Assembly (NCBI RefSeq): GCF_007279655.1
Contig: NZ_QKWN01000012.1
Location: 62,001-126,000, forward strand
Source: Robertkochia solimangrovi
GTDB taxonomy: Bacteria > Bacteroidota > Bacteroidia > Flavobacteriales > Flavobacteriaceae
Length of the DNA stretch: 64,000 bases
Direction of reading: 5' to 3'
Every line of letters starts with the position of its first letter. Within the stretch, counting starts at the first letter, position 1. The notes beneath the pieces were generated by a model that was not told the DNA's origin, did not search any database, and was given only the letters and a program-made list of their open reading frames with translations. Made by a program: the position numbers and the translations under genes. Below are positions 37,848-44,751 of this stretch, in pieces.

Positions 37848-38834
37848 TTAGAAATTATAGGTTTTTTTAGCATTTTCCCGAAAAATCTTTTGAACCACTT
37901 CGGAGGGAAGTCCCAGGCCTTTAAAAGTTCCTTCGAATTCCGGAGCGACCATTTCTTCTTCGGTTTCAAAATACTTCCAGTGATTTTTCCAAAGTGTTTC
38001 AAAGCGCTGACTGAGCGCTTTCGGCGATCTGGATCCGTCATCGATCACATCGGAACCATAGATAATTCGATCCTGATAGGTGATAAAGAACTCACGTACA
38101 GATTCTCGATCCTGCATCGACTGAAATTGAACATGACAGATGCGCTCGGCCAGATCCGTCATTGTATTCGGAAATTTTTCGAGCCGTTTTGCTACTTCTT
38201 TAAGGTTCCACTCCATGCTGAATAAATGGAGCCCCACATATTTCAGATCGGGATATTTCTCGAGAACCCGGTCTCTTGCCATCATCTGACATTCGTAACT
38301 AGGATAGTCAGCATTTTTATACATATGATACTCAGGATGCGAGCCGAAATATTCCTGGTCGGAATTCATGGTCATCTCTTCCAGAGGTAGCCAGCAATTC
38401 CTGGGTTCTCCCTGATGGCCTATCAATAAAATACCCTCATCGCAAAGATATTGGTATAGGGGGTCAAAGCGTGCATCATCGACCATGACGAATTTTCCTT
38501 CCGAATCGGCTATTGCTGCATCCATGCCGATATTCTTCCAGATCTTTACCGCTACGGCACCATTGGAAATACCTCGTTTCAATTGTTCCAGGGCATGAGG
38601 TAGCCATTGTTGAGTGTTCCAGTAACGGGTGTCAAAACTAGTAGCATATCTGATCATATCCGGATAGCGTTCCTGCAACTTATGAATGGTCGCTTCCTGT
38701 GACTCCAGTGATTCGAAAAAGGGAATGTCCGTGTTGATCGAAAGAAATTTTACCCCGTTCTTAAGGGCAGTTTCCATTTTTTCGGTGGAAAGCGTGTTTA
38801 AATGAACATGAGCATCTATAAAAGATCGGGGCAT
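37848..38834 (-). CDS. TIM-barrel amidohydrolase (Amidohydrolase_2 type), candidate deacetylase
   Basis: A 328-residue cytoplasmic metal-dependent hydrolase. The metal site is visible: FIDAHVH at residues 5-11 (His8 and His... pair of the HxH motif), GHQGEPRNCW near residue 145, LHLFSMEW near residue 205 and GSDVIDD near residue 268. It belongs to the group named for 2-amino-3-carboxymuconate decarboxylase and related hydrolases, not to NagA. Within this operon the expected GalNAc-6-phosphate deacetylase is missing, so this protein is the candidate; a lactone hydrolase role is the main alternative. It overlaps the aldolase gene by 19 bases. Confidence 0.85.
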   Translation of the reverse strand: MPRSFIDAHVHLNTLSTEKMETALKNGVKFLSINTDIPFFESLESQEATIHKLQERYPDMIRYATSFDTRYWNTQQWLPHALEQLKRGISNGAVAVKIWKNIGMDAAIADSEGKFVMVDDARFDPLYQYLCDEGILLIGHQGEPRNCWLPLEEMTMNSDQEYFGSHPEYHMYKNADYPSYECQMMARDRVLEKYPDLKYVGLHLFSMEWNLKEVAKRLEKFPNTMTDLAERICHVQFQSMQDRESVREFFITYQDRIIYGSDVIDDGSRSPKALSQRFETLWKNHWKYFETEEEMVAPEFEGTFKGLGLPSEVVQKIFRENAKKTYNF

Positions 38835-39658
38835 GGCATTTCGTTTTTAACGATTCTCAGTTTATTTTTTACAAGTTTAGTAATTTCTGCCGTGGCAACG
38901 GGGAATACTTTTCTAAGATCAATTTCTTCGTTTTCCGCCAGCGTGTGCTGTAGGGTTTTCATAAAAATATTCTTGATCTCTGTGGCGAGATTAACTTTAC
39001 AGATCCCGTTACAGATCGCTTCCTTGATCTGCTCTTCCGGAACGCCTGAGCTGCCGTGCAATACCAGAGTGGCGGGTGTAATCCTATGGATCCTCGAAAG
39101 AAGTTCGATATCGAGCTTCGGGGTTTTTTTATAAAATCCGTGAGCGGTTCCGATCGCTATGGCCAGCGCATCCACACCGGTTGCTTCCACAAAAGATCGT
39201 GCCTCATCCGGCTGTGTGAATCCTTGTGCGCCATGATCTTGACCGAGTTTGGCGACATAACCTAATTCGGCCTCTACGTGTGCGTTATATGATTCTGCTC
39301 TTTTGACCACTTCCCGGGTGATCCTGATATTTTCCTCCAGAGGGAGTTCGCTGCCATCGATCATCACAGAATCAAAGCCTGCGTCGAGGCAACGTTGAGC
39401 TAATTCTACTGAACCTCCGTGATCCAGGTGAAGATAGCCTTCCACGCCATAATGTTTTAATCCTTCACGACCCAGCTTAACGGCGGTTTCGAGCCCCATA
39501 TAGTCGATGGAGCTCTGGGTAAGTTGAAGAATGATAGGGTCGTTATTTTCAGCGGCTGCCTGGAGCACTCCCTGAAGAGTTTCCATGTTGTAGAAATTGG
39601 TGGCAAGTAGGCCGCGTTTAAGATTGGTGAATTCTGAAAGGCGTTCTTTGATTCTCAC
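38816..39658 (-). CDS. Class II aldolase, tagatose-1,6-bisphosphate type
   Basis: A 280-residue zinc aldolase of the GatY/KbaY/Fba group. The catalytic and zinc-binding positions are seen in YLHLDHGGS (Asp79, His80), DSVMIDGSELPL, AHVEAELGYV, IGTAHGFYK and LVLHGSSGVP. Such enzymes split tagatose- or fructose-1,6-bisphosphate into dihydroxyacetone phosphate and glyceraldehyde 3-phosphate. The neighbours AgaS and a 1-phosphofructokinase-like kinase favour tagatose-1,6-bisphosphate. It starts 19 bases after the PfkB kinase stop and overlaps the amidohydrolase start. Confidence 0.88.
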   Translation of the reverse strand: MRIKERLSEFTNLKRGLLATNFYNMETLQGVLQAAAENNDPIILQLTQSSIDYMGLETAVKLGREGLKHYGVEGYLHLDHGGSVELAQRCLDAGFDSVMIDGSELPLEENIRITREVVKRAESYNAHVEAELGYVAKLGQDHGAQGFTQPDEARSFVEATGVDALAIAIGTAHGFYKKTPKLDIELLSRIHRITPATLVLHGSSGVPEEQIKEAICNGICKVNLATEIKNIFMKTLQHTLAENEEIDLRKVFPVATAEITKLVKNKLRIVKNEMPCPDLL

Positions 39659-39677
39659 GATTTAGATTTATTTTAGA

Positions 39678-40622
39678 TTAGGTCTCCGGATCAAATAGTT
39701 CTCTGATCCTGTTTTGAATTTGGTCTTTGTTTTGAAACGCTGCTGTACCACCGGCAGCGGTTGTATTCAGTGCACCCATGATATTTCCGTATTGCAGACA
39801 AAATTCCAGAGGAGCTCCTGAAATATATTTTGAGATGAATCCGGCATTGAAGGAATCTCCGGCTCCGATCGCATCGATGAATTGTGGGTTGATGAATGCC
39901 TTTACTTTGATCACCTGATCTTCTGTGAAACCGATACTTCCCTGTTCTCCCAATTTCAAGGCGATTGTATTTGCATAAGGACTTACTGCGGTAATGGCTT
40001 CTGTGATAGAATCAGACCCGGTTAAAGCCTTTATCTCCGCTTCATTAGGAAAGAAGACATCTACATAAGGCAGGCAACTTCTGAAGTCGAAGTCCCATGT
40101 ATTCCCCGGATCCCATTGCATGTCCAGTGAAGTTGTAACACCTGTTTCTTTTGCTTTTTTGAAGATCGCTATGATGTCTGTTTTGATACCTTTCTGTAAA
40201 AAGAAATTGGAAAGATGGAAGTGCTTGTGTTTGGCTACCTCTTCCCAGGGTATATCCTGGAAGGTGAGAGCTTCCATCGCACCGCAATGAGTGACATTGG
40301 CCCGATCTTGATCGTAACTCATTACGACGGTAACACCGGTATTGAGTGTTTCCGTTCTTTTGATAAAATCAGTGACAACTCCCTTTTTCTTTAGTTCTCT
40401 CAAGACAAGATCACCGAAGATATCATAGCCGATCATACCGCAAAAGGTCGTCTCTGTACCCATCGATGCGGCATTTGAGGCCATGATGCCTGAAGAGCTT
40501 CCTAATACAAGATTCATGTGGTCAGCGATGATCTCGGTTCCGATTTCCGGGAATCCGTGTATGTTATTTAATATCAGGTCTGCATTCAGTTCTCCTACTA
40601 CGAATAATTCTTTTTTACGCAT
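39678..40622 (-). CDS. PfkB-family sugar kinase (ribokinase-like)
   Basis: A 314-residue kinase with an N-terminal ribokinase-type start (LFVVGELNADLIL), the glycine-rich patch near SSSGIMASNAASMG, and the catalytic C-terminal motif DAIGAGDSFNAGF, whose Asp is the base. The substrate is a sugar or sugar phosphate. Since import is through a symporter rather than a PTS, one kinase must first phosphorylate GalNAc; this one is the better candidate because its partner resembles 1-phosphofructokinases. That assignment is an inference. It overlaps the partner kinase gene by eight bases. Confidence 0.88.
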   Translation of the reverse strand: MRKKELFVVGELNADLILNNIHGFPEIGTEIIADHMNLVLGSSSGIMASNAASMGTETTFCGMIGYDIFGDLVLRELKKKGVVTDFIKRTETLNTGVTVVMSYDQDRANVTHCGAMEALTFQDIPWEEVAKHKHFHLSNFFLQKGIKTDIIAIFKKAKETGVTTSLDMQWDPGNTWDFDFRSCLPYVDVFFPNEAEIKALTGSDSITEAITAVSPYANTIALKLGEQGSIGFTEDQVIKVKAFINPQFIDAIGAGDSFNAGFISKYISGAPLEFCLQYGNIMGALNTTAAGGTAAFQNKDQIQNRIRELFDPET

Positions 40623-41535
40623 GGCTTAGATTTTTAATGTTAATGAGTGGGAGTAAAGATTCCACGTCTGTTTTTCTGAGCATGCCCAGTTCTTCGTTCA
40701 GACAATTGGCTGCACCACAGGCGACACCGTAAGTCGCGATATCTGAATTGGCCATTTGTCTTTCAATGGCAAAGGCGATACCTGCTGTCAGGCAGTCACC
40801 GCTACCAACGGTACTGATGACATTATCAATGGTTGTACATGCGTGGATCAATTCCTCACGGAAATATAGCCATAACCCTTGTTTGCCTTTGGTATAGGCA
40901 ACGAGTTTTACGTTTTTTTTAAGATGTTCGATTACTTCGAAGGGGTTGGTAGTGCCCAAAATTTCACCGGCTTCTGGTTCGTTAAGGTGGATCCCGAAAA
41001 ATTCCGATTTCAAGGCATTTTTAAGTTGTGAGCCATTGCAATCTATGATCAGGTCTTTGCCGGCTTCATGACAATGTTCACTGAGGAGTCTGTTGGCGCT
41101 CTCGGGAGTTCCGGCTGGCCAGGATCCGGAGGCAATGATCAATCGATGATTTCTGATCTCCTTTTTAAATATATCCAGAAAGGATTGCCAGTCGCTTTTT
41201 GTTATGAACGGGCCCGGTTCCAGAAGTTCGGTGTTGTTTAATTCCTGATCCTGAGATCGTATGGTGTAGCATTTTCTGTTTTCAGAATCTAATTCCGGTC
41301 CTATTACATCGATACCTTTATTCAGGCAGGCTTCCTTAATCCAGGAACCGTTTCTTCCTCCCCAGAATGCAAGCAGGGTGGCGTCTTGTCCTAACTCTCG
41401 TTGGGCAAACGCAATATGCGTACCTTTTCCTCCGGGATATTCCTGAAGAGATTCAAAACGATTGGTGGTTCCGCTGGAGAATCGGGTGATCCATGCAAAG
41501 GTGTCTATCGATGGGTTCGGACAAATGATCAGCAT
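40615..41535 (-). CDS. 1-phosphofructokinase/tagatose-6-phosphate kinase-type PfkB protein
   Basis: A 306-residue kinase with the hexose-phosphate kinase start CPNPSIDTFAWI and the YPGGKGTHIAFAQRELG patch seen in FruK and LacC, and the catalytic motif STVGSGDCLTAGIAF with the base Asp. FruK/LacC proteins act on fructose-1- or tagatose-6-phosphate. In this gene order tagatose-6-phosphate is the sensible substrate, giving the bisphosphate for the aldolase. It starts five bases after the agaS stop codon. Confidence 0.88.
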   Translation of the reverse strand: MLIICPNPSIDTFAWITRFSSGTTNRFESLQEYPGGKGTHIAFAQRELGQDATLLAFWGGRNGSWIKEACLNKGIDVIGPELDSENRKCYTIRSQDQELNNTELLEPGPFITKSDWQSFLDIFKKEIRNHRLIIASGSWPAGTPESANRLLSEHCHEAGKDLIIDCNGSQLKNALKSEFFGIHLNEPEAGEILGTTNPFEVIEHLKKNVKLVAYTKGKQGLWLYFREELIHACTTIDNVISTVGSGDCLTAGIAFAIERQMANSDIATYGVACGAANCLNEELGMLRKTDVESLLPLINIKNLSHA

Positions 41536-41540
41536 TTTTT

Positions 41541-42692
41541 TCAGTCTTTAAAAGGGTATATAGTTACGCCCTGAACCACACGGTTGATGGCGCCTGAAAC
41601 CGAAGGATTGTCCGGGTTGAGTCCTGTGCCTATAGATCTGTGATAGCCGAGTAACTGGCCGATCAGGGTAAATGGGATCATGTCAAAATCAGGATAATTA
41701 ATGGTGTTTTTCAAAAGTTCGAACGTCGTAGCGTTGCTGAGGTTTTCGGGTACGATCTTTCCGATACTGAGACAAGCGATCTTATGGTTTTCATTATTGA
41801 TGGATCTTGCCAGGTCGATCTCATATTTCCGCGAGTAATCGTTGTTTGAAAATAAGTATACAACCAGTGTCTTCTCGTTCACGACCGCTCGCGGACCATG
41901 TCGGAAGCCTAGGAAGGAATCGTGTTTGCAGATCACTTTTCCATCAGTCAGTTCCTGTAGTTTTAAATGACATTCTCTGGCAATCCCGACCAACGGGCCT
42001 GATCCCAAAAATACGACCCGGTCAAACTCCTGATTGATGAGCCGGTTGAAGAGGTCCGAATGTTTCAATATATGATTCCCCTGGGCGGCGATATGTTCGA
42101 CTGCAGCCGCTGAATATTGAAAGGGTTTCTTTCGTATGATCAGAAGTATACAAAGTAACATGGAAGTAAAACTACCGGTCATCGCGAGGCTTTTATCATT
42201 AGACTCCTCGGGTAAAAGGATAGCATAATTACGTTCCGGATTTTGTCTGGCGTAATTCATGAGGATACCTTCATCATTGCAGGTGATGATGAGGTGTACC
42301 ATATTTTCTCCACAGATCTGATCGGCAAGTTCAACCGTTGCAATGCTTTCCGGACTATTGCCTGATCTGGCGAAGGATATCAGCAGCGTAGGACGATGTG
42401 GCTCCAGAAACAGATCAGGGTTTGTTACCAGTTGTGTGGTGGCAATAGCCCTGGTTCTGCACCCTGTCTCTTTTTGTACGTAGGCTTCAACGGCTTCACC
42501 GATGAACGCTGATGAACCTGCTCCGGTAAGTACGATCTCTGTTTCTGGTGTTATATGGTCCTGAAAGAATCGGCGGATCGCAGGTTCCTCTTTTGAGATC
42601 TGTTGGAATACTTTCTTCCATAGATGGGGTTGTCCTTCTATTTCTGAAAGGGTGTAGCAGGTTGATTGTTCTTTATCTGAATCTACTCTCAT
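41541..42692 (-). CDS. agaS: AgaS-type galactosamine-6-phosphate deaminase/isomerase
   Basis: A 383-residue protein with two SIS domains, the length of AgaS. The first has VLTGAGSSAFIGEAVEAY and SFARSGNSPES; the second has VFLGSGPLVGIARE, the FRHGPRAVV loop and the AgaS-type end DNPSVSGAINRVVQGVTIYP. AgaS converts galactosamine-6-phosphate to tagatose-6-phosphate and ammonia in the GalNAc pathway. The ATG at 42692 is used: the longer frame to 42935 reads through the symporter gene and adds no SIS sequence. It starts 11 bases after the symporter stop codon. Confidence 0.92.
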   Translation of the reverse strand: MRVDSDKEQSTCYTLSEIEGQPHLWKKVFQQISKEEPAIRRFFQDHITPETEIVLTGAGSSAFIGEAVEAYVQKETGCRTRAIATTQLVTNPDLFLEPHRPTLLISFARSGNSPESIATVELADQICGENMVHLIITCNDEGILMNYARQNPERNYAILLPEESNDKSLAMTGSFTSMLLCILLIIRKKPFQYSAAAVEHIAAQGNHILKHSDLFNRLINQEFDRVVFLGSGPLVGIARECHLKLQELTDGKVICKHDSFLGFRHGPRAVVNEKTLVVYLFSNNDYSRKYEIDLARSINNENHKIACLSIGKIVPENLSNATTFELLKNTINYPDFDMIPFTLIGQLLGYHRSIGTGLNPDNPSVSGAINRVVQGVTIYPFKD

Positions 42693-42703
42693 AATCGCTA
42701 TGG

Positions 42704-44482
42704 CTATAATTTTTTTCTTAGTTGTAACAGTATCAGGAGGCATGTGGCAGCTATTGCCAATAGTATGGTTCCCCATATCGGGCTTCCCAGCAGTAATTTT
42801 CCGATTCCGATCATCAGGCTGTAGATGCCTGTGGTTCCTATGCTCATCGAGGCAAGTGCTGCCGGGAAATTGATCGGTTTGGGAATGATACCTGCGCGGT
42901 CTGTAGCCGACAGGGTTTTTAGTATAGGGGTCCATCCGGAGCCTCCGGGATTTACCTTTTTTACGAATTTTATCAGGGTCTCACGATCGGTTTCCGGACT
43001 CACATAGGCGGTGATGATCCAGCAGACCGTTGTAATGGAGACACCGATGATCAGTTGTTGCCATGATTCCAGGGCTGGCAGATGTAAAAGGGATTCGTGT
43101 ATGAAGGCAAAATACAGCGCCACCAAAAAGGAAACGATCATAGCTACCAGTTCAGTAGCGGCATTGATGCGCCACCAATACCATCGTAATATGAATAGGA
43201 GTCCGGTGCCTGCTCCGATCTGTAATAATATCTGAAAGCCTTGTAAGGCATTGTTTAGCAAGATGGCCATTATGCCACCGGCGATCATGATCAGTAAAGT
43301 AGAGATCCTTCCGATTTGAACCTGTTTTTTATTTGAACTTTTCGGATCGATAAAGCGAGCATACACATCATTCACCAGATAGGATGAGCCCCAGTTCAAA
43401 TGCGTTGAAAGAGTAGACATGTATGCTGCCAGTAATGAGGTAACCACCAGTCCCATTGCACCCTCGGGTAAAAAGGATAGCATGGCGGGGTAGGCCATAT
43501 CATCTCCAATAATGGAAGCTGATTCAGGAAAAGCGGTTTTTAGGGCTTCCAGGTTTGGAAATACCACGATTGAACATAAGGCAACCACGATCCATGGCCA
43601 TGGCCTTAATGCATAATGGACGATGTTGAAAAGGAGAACGGATCTTACTGAATGTTCTTCGTTCTTTGCTGAGAGCATCCGTTGTACCATATAACCTCCT
43701 CCGCCCGGTTCAGATCCCGGATACCATACGGCCCACCATTGAATAAATAATGGAACGAGGAAAATTGTCAGGAAGAGTTCCGGGTTTGAGATGTCAGGTA
43801 TAATATTCAATCTTTCTGATACAGCGGTATTCTTCAAAAGGTTGTCCATACCACCGACCTCCGGGTGGGAGAGCGCTACAAAGGCTGCGATAACTGCGCC
43901 GGCAATGGATAGAATAAATTGTATCGCATCGGTCAGAATCACTCCTTTTAGTCCGCCTATCGCACTGTAGACCACTGTCACCACCCCGGCGATCAGAAGG
44001 GTTTCCACAGGCGTTAAGCCTAAAAGGACACTGCTGATCTTGATGGCTGCGAGTGAAACGATGGCAATGATCATTACATTGAAAAAGAATCCGAGGTAAA
44101 TGGCCCGGAAACCTCTCAGGAAAGCGGCGATCTTTCCGCTGTATCTCATTTCGTAAAATTCTATATCGGTAAGGATGTCGGTTCTCTTCCAGAGTCTGGC
44201 AAAAAAGAAAACTGTGAGCATTCCGGTAAGCAGGAAGTTCCACCATACCCAGTTTCCGGAAACCCCGTGTTTTCTTACAATATCTGCTACCAGATTCGGG
44301 GTGTCGGTAGAAAAAGTTGTGGCGACCATGGAAATACCTAAAAGCCACCATGACATTTTACCGCCTCCTTTGAAATATTCATCGGATGATTTACCGGCTG
44401 ATCGGGAACTGTAGATTCCGATCATTAAAGAGATCAAAAGGAAAACGAATATTATTAATAGGTCTATGGTTGATAGTAACAT
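42704..44482 (-). CDS. Sodium:solute symporter (SSS family) sugar transporter
   Basis: A 592-residue membrane protein with many hydrophobic spans and the SSS features GGGKMSWWLLGISMVATTFS, the TDAIQFILS sodium-site segment and a charged loop around PGSEPGGGGYMVQRML. The family includes glucose, galactose, sialic-acid and myo-inositol symporters. Being the first gene of the catabolic run, it is the likely importer of GalNAc or galactose from the periplasm. The ATG at 44482 is chosen since the extra 10 residues of the longer frame precede the first span without a role. Confidence 0.93.
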   Translation of the reverse strand: MLLSTIDLLIIFVFLLISLMIGIYSSRSAGKSSDEYFKGGGKMSWWLLGISMVATTFSTDTPNLVADIVRKHGVSGNWVWWNFLLTGMLTVFFFARLWKRTDILTDIEFYEMRYSGKIAAFLRGFRAIYLGFFFNVMIIAIVSLAAIKISSVLLGLTPVETLLIAGVVTVVYSAIGGLKGVILTDAIQFILSIAGAVIAAFVALSHPEVGGMDNLLKNTAVSERLNIIPDISNPELFLTIFLVPLFIQWWAVWYPGSEPGGGGYMVQRMLSAKNEEHSVRSVLLFNIVHYALRPWPWIVVALCSIVVFPNLEALKTAFPESASIIGDDMAYPAMLSFLPEGAMGLVVTSLLAAYMSTLSTHLNWGSSYLVNDVYARFIDPKSSNKKQVQIGRISTLLIMIAGGIMAILLNNALQGFQILLQIGAGTGLLFILRWYWWRINAATELVAMIVSFLVALYFAFIHESLLHLPALESWQQLIIGVSITTVCWIITAYVSPETDRETLIKFVKKVNPGGSGWTPILKTLSATDRAGIIPKPINFPAALASMSIGTTGIYSLMIGIGKLLLGSPIWGTILLAIAATCLLILLQLRKKL

Positions 44483-44517
44483 GAAATATTTTTGAAAAGC
44501 AAATAAAAACAATTATA

Positions 44518-44524
44518 ACGAAAG
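44518..44524 (-). promoter_or_regulatory. CTTTCGT element upstream of the symporter operon
   Basis: On the minus strand CTTTCGT stands 36 bases upstream of the symporter start. The same heptamer occurs on the plus strand at 44718-44724 before susC. It is a half-site only; the GAAA partner seen at susC is absent here. No clean promoter pair could be fixed for this operon in the AT-rich 269-base divergent region. Confidence 0.3.
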
Positions 44525-44665
44525 AAAAAATAAAAATAAATAAAATTTTAATGGATAATTTTCTATTTGTATTGAGTCAATCTCAAAAAACATAACAAAA
44601 TATTTACTTAAAACTATATATAAGTGTAATAATTTACTGTTTGAATAAAATTTAACCTTATTTTT

Positions 44666-44694
44666 TTGTTAATTAATATTTAATTATAAATTAG
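44666..44694 (+). promoter_or_regulatory. susC promoter
   Basis: TTG at 44666-44668, an 18-base spacer and TAAATTAG at 44687-44694, which fits TAnnTTTG with one mismatch. The spacing equals that of the GH109 promoter. Confidence 0.6.
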
Positions 44695-44705
44695 TGGCAT
44701 TAAAA

Positions 44706-44722
44706 GAAAGTAAAAAGCTTTC
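44706..44722 (+). promoter_or_regulatory. Candidate DeoR operator at susC
   Basis: GAAAGTAAAAAGCTTTC, an inverted GAAAG/CTTTC pair, starts 19 bases after the start of the -7 box, so it would cover the start of transcription. It matches the element at the GH109 gene in 14 of 17 positions. Confidence 0.5.
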
Positions 44723-44751
44723 GTAACGTAACTAATTAATTAATTTAATTT

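Noticed and set aside
41541-42935. Longer frame of the agaS gene
   Set aside because: The extra 81 codons lie across the symporter gene end, are His/Arg/Pro-rich as out-of-frame sequence is, and AgaS has the normal length from the ATG at 42692.
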